Assembly: GCA_963725315.1 (NCBI GenBank)
Contig: CAVRYA010000010.1
Span: 124,001-188,000 of the forward strand
Direction: 5' to 3'
Length of the DNA stretch: 64,000 bases
Source of the DNA: JBBRHQ01 sp963725315
GTDB lineage: Bacteria > Actinomycetota > Thermoleophilia > Solirubrobacterales > 70-9
The position numbers were made by a program, and so were the translations under genes. Below are positions 60,226 through 64,000 of the stretch, piece after piece (positions within the stretch are counted from its first letter, which is position 1; each line of letters opens with the position of its first letter). The notes beneath the pieces were generated by a model. That model worked only from the letters and a program-made list of their open reading frames with translations. It searched no databases and was not told where the DNA came from.

Positions 60226-60851
60226 GCCTCGGTGGCGGCGGGCCTCGCCGCCTCGCCCGCCTCGGGCTCCTCCCCCTCCGCGGGGCTGTAGGTGCCGCCC
60301 TCGCGCAGCGCGCGCAGCGCCGCCTTGCGCTGCTCGCGGCTGGCGCGGTCGAGGATCAGGATGCCGTCGAGATGGTCGATCTCGTGCTGCAGCACCCTCG
60401 CCTCCAGCCCCGAGGCCTCGATCCGGATCGGCTCGCCCCCGACGTCCAGGCCGCCGATCCGGGCGAACAGGGACCGCTCGACGTCGACCGAGACCCTGGG
60501 GATGCTGAGGCAGCCCTCCTCGACGACCGCCACCTCGTCGGAGAGCCACTCGACTTCCGGGTTGACGATCGCGCTCGGCTCGGAGTCCGGGCCGGCCTGG
60601 AAGACGAGCAGACGTCGCAGGATCCCCACCTGGGTCGCCGCCAGCCCCACGCCGAGCCCGTCGCGCATGATCGCGACCATCCGCTCGGCCTCGGCGCGCA
60701 GCGGCTCGCCGAAATCCGAGACCTCGGAGGCCCTGCTCTTCAGCACCGGGTCGCCGAACTGGAGAACCTGCGCCAAGGCGGCGTTTCGCCTGGCGAGGAC
60801 CTCCTCGTCGGGCTCGGGCGGTGCCGTTTCCTTCTCGGGCTCCTCACTCAT
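60222..60851 (-). CDS. def: Peptide deformylase
   Basis: 209 residues. The three signatures are GLGVGLAATQVG, EGCLSIPR and LQHEIDHLDGIL, giving the Cys-His-His metal site and Glu base. It removes N-formyl groups from new proteins. An acidic, Pro-rich N-terminal extension (EEPEKETAPPEPDEE) and an acidic C-terminal tail (EGEEPEAGEAARPAATEA) lengthen it beyond the usual ~170 residues. Confidence 0.95.
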   Translation of the reverse strand: MSEEPEKETAPPEPDEEVLARRNAALAQVLQFGDPVLKSRASEVSDFGEPLRAEAERMVAIMRDGLGVGLAATQVGILRRLLVFQAGPDSEPSAIVNPEVEWLSDEVAVVEEGCLSIPRVSVDVERSLFARIGGLDVGGEPIRIEASGLEARVLQHEIDHLDGILILDRASREQRKAALRALREGGTYSPAEGEEPEAGEAARPAATEA

Positions 60852-60877
60852 CTCGCCCCCAAGACTAGAAGCTGCGC

Positions 60878-63067
60878 CTATTGCGGATCGACGTCGACGC
60901 CGACTGCCACCCGGCGGAGCGCCCGCTCGCCCGCCAGCTCCTCCACCACCTCGCGCACGGCCTCGATCGTCCCCGTGCGGTCGGTCATCTTGAGCAGCAG
61001 CCGGCGACGATGGCGGTTGCGGACCCGGAACATCGGAGCCGGCCCGAGGACCTCGGTCCCCGCCGGGATCACCGCGGCGAGCGCCTCACGCAGCCGCTCC
61101 GAGGCGCTCTCGAGCGGAGCGGTCGCCTCGCAGGCGAGCCCGATACGGATCAGGTGGGAGAACGGCGGGTAGGCGAGGATCCGGCGACGCTCGAGCTCGC
61201 CGGCGAGGAAGCCGGCAGTGTCGTGATCGCGGGCGTGAGCGATGCTCGGCGCGTCGGGGGCCAGGGTCTGCACGATCACCTCTCCCCCGGCCTCGCCGCG
61301 GCCGCTGCGGCCCGCGAGCTGGGCGACCATCGCGAAGGTCCGCTCCTCGGCGCGAAAGTCGGGGAACCGCAGGGTCGCATCGGCGTCGAGGATGACGCTG
61401 AGCGTGACGTCGGGGAAGTCATGCCCCTTGGCGACCATCTGCGTGCCCACCAGCACCGCCGAGCCCGCCGCCTCGAAAGCGCCGAGGATGCGCGCGTGCG
61501 CGCCGCGCCCGGCGGCGCTGTCGGAGTCGAGTCGCAGGACCTCCATCGGCGCCAGCCTGCGAGCGAGCAGCTCCTCGATCCGCTCGGTTCCGGCCCCGGC
61601 GCGCGAGAGGCTGACCGAGCCGCAATCGGGGCAGACGCCGGGCAGCGGCTCGGCATGGGCGCAGTGATGGCAGACGAGCCGGCCGCCCCGGCGATGGGTG
61701 ATCAGCGAGACGTCGCAGTTGGGGCAGTCCCAGTGGCGCCCGCAGGAGCGGCAGGTGAGCCAGGGGGCGAAGCCGCGCCGGTTGATCAGGACTATCGCCT
61801 TGCCGCCCCGCTCGCGCACGTCCTCCAGGGCATCGAGAGTCGCCCCGTGAAGCGGCCCGGAGCGCGGATCGGCGGCGCGCATGTCGATCACCTGCACGGC
61901 CGGCAGCGCCAGGCCGTCGACCCGCCGGGGCAGCTCGAGTCGCGGCAGCGAGAGCCAGCTCTCAGGTCTCGGGGTGGCGGTGCCGGCGAGCAGCACCGCG
62001 CCGCGGTCGGCGGCCCGCTTCCTCGCCACCGTCCTGGCGTCGTAGCGGGGATCTCCCTCCTGCTTGTAGGAAGGGTCGTGCTCCTCGTCGATCACGATCA
62101 GGCCGAGGTCGCGCACGGGGGCGAAGACCGCGGAGCGCGGCCCCACGCAGACGCCGGCCTCTCCGCTCCGCAGCCGCCTCCACTCGTCGTAGCGCTCGCC
62201 CGGCGCCATCGCCGAATGAAGGACGGCGACCCGCTCGCCCAGCCGGGCGCTGAACCGGGACACGGCCTGGGGGGTGAGGCCAATCTCGGGGACGAGCACG
62301 ATCGCGCCCCGCCCGCAGCCGAGCGCCGCCTCGACCGCCGCCAGGTAGACCTCGGTCTTGCCCGAGCCGGTCACCCCATGCAGCAGGAGCTCCCCGGGAG
62401 CGTCGGCCTCGCCGTCCAGGGCCGCGGTGATCGCGGCGACGGCGCTGCGCTGCTCGGCGCTCAGCGACGGCGCGCCGGCCCCTCGTGCGATCGTGGCGCC
62501 GGCGGGCCGGCGCCGCACGGCGACCCTCTCCGTCTCGATCAGCCCCCGGGCCTCGAGGCGGCGCAGCGCCGCTCGGTCGGCCCCGGCCGAAGCGGTCAGC
62601 TCGGGCCCGCTGCGCTCGCCATCTCGCAGCGCCTCCAGCACCGCGGACTGCCGGGGGCCGAGACGCTCCGCCCCGGCGAGCGCCGAGGCCCCCGCGGCGG
62701 TGATCCGGGCCCGCAGCTCCGTTTTCGCCTTCACAGCCCGGCCCCCGGTGCCCGTGCCCGGCGGCAGCACCAGGCCGAGCCCCCGCGCCGGTGTCGAGCA
62801 GTACTGCTCGGCGGTCCACAGCCCGAGGCCGACCAGCTCCACCGGGGCGCCCGCCTCGAGCGCCTCCAGGGGCTCCGCAAGGCGGGCCGGATCGATCTCG
62901 GTGCTCTCGGCGACCTCGACCACGACGCCGAGGATCCGCTGTCGCCCGAAGGGAATCCTCAGCACGCTGCCGACCCCGACCCCGGCCATCGCCGCCGGGA
63001 GGCGGTAGTCGAAGGGCCCGCGCAGGGCGCGCGCGGTCGTCAACGGCTCAACCCTGGCGATCGTCAC
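60878..63067 (-). CDS. priA: Primosomal protein N' (replication restart helicase PriA)
   Basis: 729 residues. The 3'-end binding domain comes first (LRGPFDYRLPAAMAGVGVGS). Helicase motif I is LLHGVTGSGKTEVYLAAVEA, motif II is LIVIDEEHDPSYKQEGDPRY, then TATPRPESW. Cys-rich zinc motifs follow: LTCRSCGRHWDCPNCDVSL, CHHCAHAEPLPGVCPDCGSV. LVGTQMVAKGHDFPDVTLSV and QLAGRSGRGEAGGEVIVQTL are motifs V-VI. It restarts collapsed forks. Upstream of def with a 26-bp gap, divergent from the PH-domain gene. Confidence 0.93.
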   Translation of the reverse strand: MTIARVEPLTTARALRGPFDYRLPAAMAGVGVGSVLRIPFGRQRILGVVVEVAESTEIDPARLAEPLEALEAGAPVELVGLGLWTAEQYCSTPARGLGLVLPPGTGTGGRAVKAKTELRARITAAGASALAGAERLGPRQSAVLEALRDGERSGPELTASAGADRAALRRLEARGLIETERVAVRRRPAGATIARGAGAPSLSAEQRSAVAAITAALDGEADAPGELLLHGVTGSGKTEVYLAAVEAALGCGRGAIVLVPEIGLTPQAVSRFSARLGERVAVLHSAMAPGERYDEWRRLRSGEAGVCVGPRSAVFAPVRDLGLIVIDEEHDPSYKQEGDPRYDARTVARKRAADRGAVLLAGTATPRPESWLSLPRLELPRRVDGLALPAVQVIDMRAADPRSGPLHGATLDALEDVRERGGKAIVLINRRGFAPWLTCRSCGRHWDCPNCDVSLITHRRGGRLVCHHCAHAEPLPGVCPDCGSVSLSRAGAGTERIEELLARRLAPMEVLRLDSDSAAGRGAHARILGAFEAAGSAVLVGTQMVAKGHDFPDVTLSVILDADATLRFPDFRAEERTFAMVAQLAGRSGRGEAGGEVIVQTLAPDAPSIAHARDHDTAGFLAGELERRRILAYPPFSHLIRIGLACEATAPLESASERLREALAAVIPAGTEVLGPAPMFRVRNRHRRRLLLKMTDRTGTIEAVREVVEELAGERALRRVAVGVDVDPQ

Positions 63068-63095
63068 CCGCCCAACCTAGGGTCCGGCGAGGACA

Positions 63096-63101
63096 TATGC
63101 T
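63096..63101 (+). promoter_or_regulatory. Leaderless-type -10 box TATGCT
   Basis: TATGCT lies seven bases before ATG 63109. This spacing fits a leaderless mRNA and favours this ATG over the one at 63097, which lies inside the box. Confidence 0.45.
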
Positions 63102-63108
63102 GCCCGCG

Positions 63109-63618
63109 ATGTCGCTCAATCTCCACCCGGGCGAGAAGGTGATCTTCGAGGGGCACCCGTCCTGGCGGGCGATCCTCGGCTTCTACCTGAAGGGGCTGCT
63201 GGTCGCGGTGGTGGCCGGGGTAATCGCGAAGCTGGTCAGCGACAGCGGCGCCACGGTCTTCGGCGTGGTGCTGGTGGTGATCGTGATCACCGTCCTGGTC
63301 GGCTTCATCAAGCGCGTCGCGACCACCTACACGATCACCGACCGCAGGCTGAACATCAAGCGCGGGATCATCTCCCGCGAGATCCAGGAGACGCGGCTGG
63401 AGCGGGTCCAGAACGTCAATTACCAGCAGTCGGTGTACCAGCGCATGATGCAGATCGGCGACGTCGACTTCGACACCGCGGGCAGCGACGACTACAACTT
63501 CGTCTTCGCCGGGGTCGCCGACCCCGAGGAGGTGGTGCACCGGGTCGACCAGGCAACCGGTGTCGGCGCCGCCGGATCCCACGGGCTGGGCGAGGCGCAG
63601 CCCCCCGCGGGGGCCTAG
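63109..63618 (+). CDS. Membrane protein with bacterial PH (bPH2) domain
   Basis: 169 residues from MSLNLHPGEKVIFEGHPSW, a start typical of the family. Two helices span about 20-37 (ILGFYLKGLLVAVVAGVI) and 44-63 (GATVFGVVLVVIVITVLVGF). The bPH2 domain follows: TYTITDRRLNIKRGIISREI, QETRLERVQNVNYQQSVYQR, and IGDVDFDTAGSDDYNFVFAG. These proteins are thought to bind lipids or partners in the membrane, but their function is unknown. Convergent with metK, 10 bases apart. Confidence 0.8.
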   Translation: MSLNLHPGEKVIFEGHPSWRAILGFYLKGLLVAVVAGVIAKLVSDSGATVFGVVLVVIVITVLVGFIKRVATTYTITDRRLNIKRGIISREIQETRLERVQNVNYQQSVYQRMMQIGDVDFDTAGSDDYNFVFAGVADPEEVVHRVDQATGVGAAGSHGLGEAQPPAGA

Positions 63619-63628
63619 CTCCGGGTCG

Positions 63629-64000
63629 CTAGGCGGCGGCCACGGCCTCGGAGGCCTTGCGCAGGGCGTCCACCCGGTCGGTCCGCTCCCAGGTGAAGTC
63701 GGGGTCGTCGCGGCCGAAGTGCCCGTAGGCCGCGGTCTTCTGGAAGATCGGGCGGTGCAGGTCGAGGTACTCGCGGAAGGCGCCCGGGCGCAGGTCGAAC
63801 TCCTGGTTGACGATCCTCGAGATCTCCAGGTCGGAGAGGCGCCCCGTGCCGAAGGTCTCGACCATCACCGAGACGGGGTGGGCAACGCCGATCGCGTAGG
63901 CGACCTGGACCTCGCAGCGCTCGGCGAGGCCGGCGGCGACGATGTTCTTGGCGACGTGGCGGACCGCGTAGGCCGCTGAGCGGTCGACCTTGGAGGGGTC
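63629..64000 (-). CDS. metK: S-adenosylmethionine synthase, C-terminal part
   Basis: The last ~123 residues are in the window: DRSAAYAVRHVAKNIVAAGL, AERCEVQVAYAIGVAHPVSV, then MVETFGTGRLSDLEISRIVN and PIFQKTAAYGHFGRDDPDFT. These are the conserved third domain of MetK, which makes SAM from methionine and ATP. The 5' part lies beyond the window edge. Confidence 0.93.
   Translation of the reverse strand, partial: DPSKVDRSAAYAVRHVAKNIVAAGLAERCEVQVAYAIGVAHPVSVMVETFGTGRLSDLEISRIVNQEFDLRPGAFREYLDLHRPIFQKTAAYGHFGRDDPDFTWERTDRVDALRKASEAVAAA

Overview
The window is a GC-rich (roughly 70%) chromosomal segment that looks like a deep-branching actinobacterium of the Thermoleophilia/Solirubrobacterales type. 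The evidence is gene content and order: a WhiG-type sigma factor, DUF2630, an actinobacterial galE2-like epimerase next to an acyltransferase, a SepIVA-like coiled-coil protein beside coaD/rsmD, many TANNNT -10 boxes 6-10 nt before start codons, and Ala/Arg/Glu-rich proteins. Taxonomy is inferred, not searched. Most of the segment is housekeeping and almost completely coding; no gene-free stretch exceeds 300 bases. No phage, insertion sequence, CRISPR array or plasmid functions were seen.

Layout. 1-7.5 kb is an accessory region: DUF2630, a K+ channel, a penicillin-acylase-family gene broken by about 22 single-base insertions, small hypothetical genes, a secreted FG-GAP protein, two internally deleted SnoaL-like genes and a PAS protein. 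7.6-16.8 kb: tRNA-Gly, VOC protein, RNase HI-like protein, EF-G-like GTPase, WhiG sigma, XerD, L,D-transpeptidase, epimerase and acyltransferase. 16.8-24.4 kb: a formyl-THF cyclo-ligase-like protein and a hydrolase, then ilvD, thiD, dprA and comM. 24.5-37.1 kb is the classical cluster yraN, rnhB, lepB, rplS, trmD, khpA, rpsP, ffh, followed by an HD-GYP protein, ftsY, smc, rnc, acpP, plsX, rpmF and DUF177. 37.1-42.4 kb is accessory again: a methyltransferase, an AbiEi/DUF559 protein, enoyl-CoA hydratase, SDR, DUF6285, phosphotransferase and an unknown protein. 42.6-48.3 kb: sepIVA-like, coaD, rsmD, recG, fakA and rpmB. 49.0-52.6 kb is a riboflavin operon (ribD-ribE-ribBA-ribH). 52.7-57.0 kb: glycosyltransferase, flippase and K+/H+ antiporter. 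57.0-64.0 kb: rpe, a zinc ribbon, rsmB, fmt, def, priA, a PH-domain protein and partial metK.

How the genes work together. Stop/start overlaps (ATGA, GTGA) tie many genes into translationally coupled operons, notably rpe-zinc ribbon-rsmB-fmt-def, rsmD-recG-fakA, the rib operon and dprA-comM. Protein targeting is grouped (ffh, ftsY, lepB), as are fatty-acid initiation genes (acpP, plsX, fakA) and translation genes (rplS, rpsP, rpmB, rpmF, trmD, rsmD, rsmB, def, fmt).

The most notable points are these. The SMC protein has canonical head motifs but is only 789 residues, with no recognisable hinge. Two 47-nt copies of an imperfect palindrome, 29 kb apart, share a conserved loop and show compensatory stem changes. 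A three-copy double-hairpin repeat sits directly behind stop codons. The acylase gene carries about 22 pure +1 shifts. RNase III lacks one metal-ligand glutamate, L19 carries a long acidic tail, and rimM is absent from its usual place. Single frame changes also hit lepB, rnhB and ribD, which are normally essential or central, so some breaks are probably sequence errors. Homology calls rest on recognised motifs; no database search was run.
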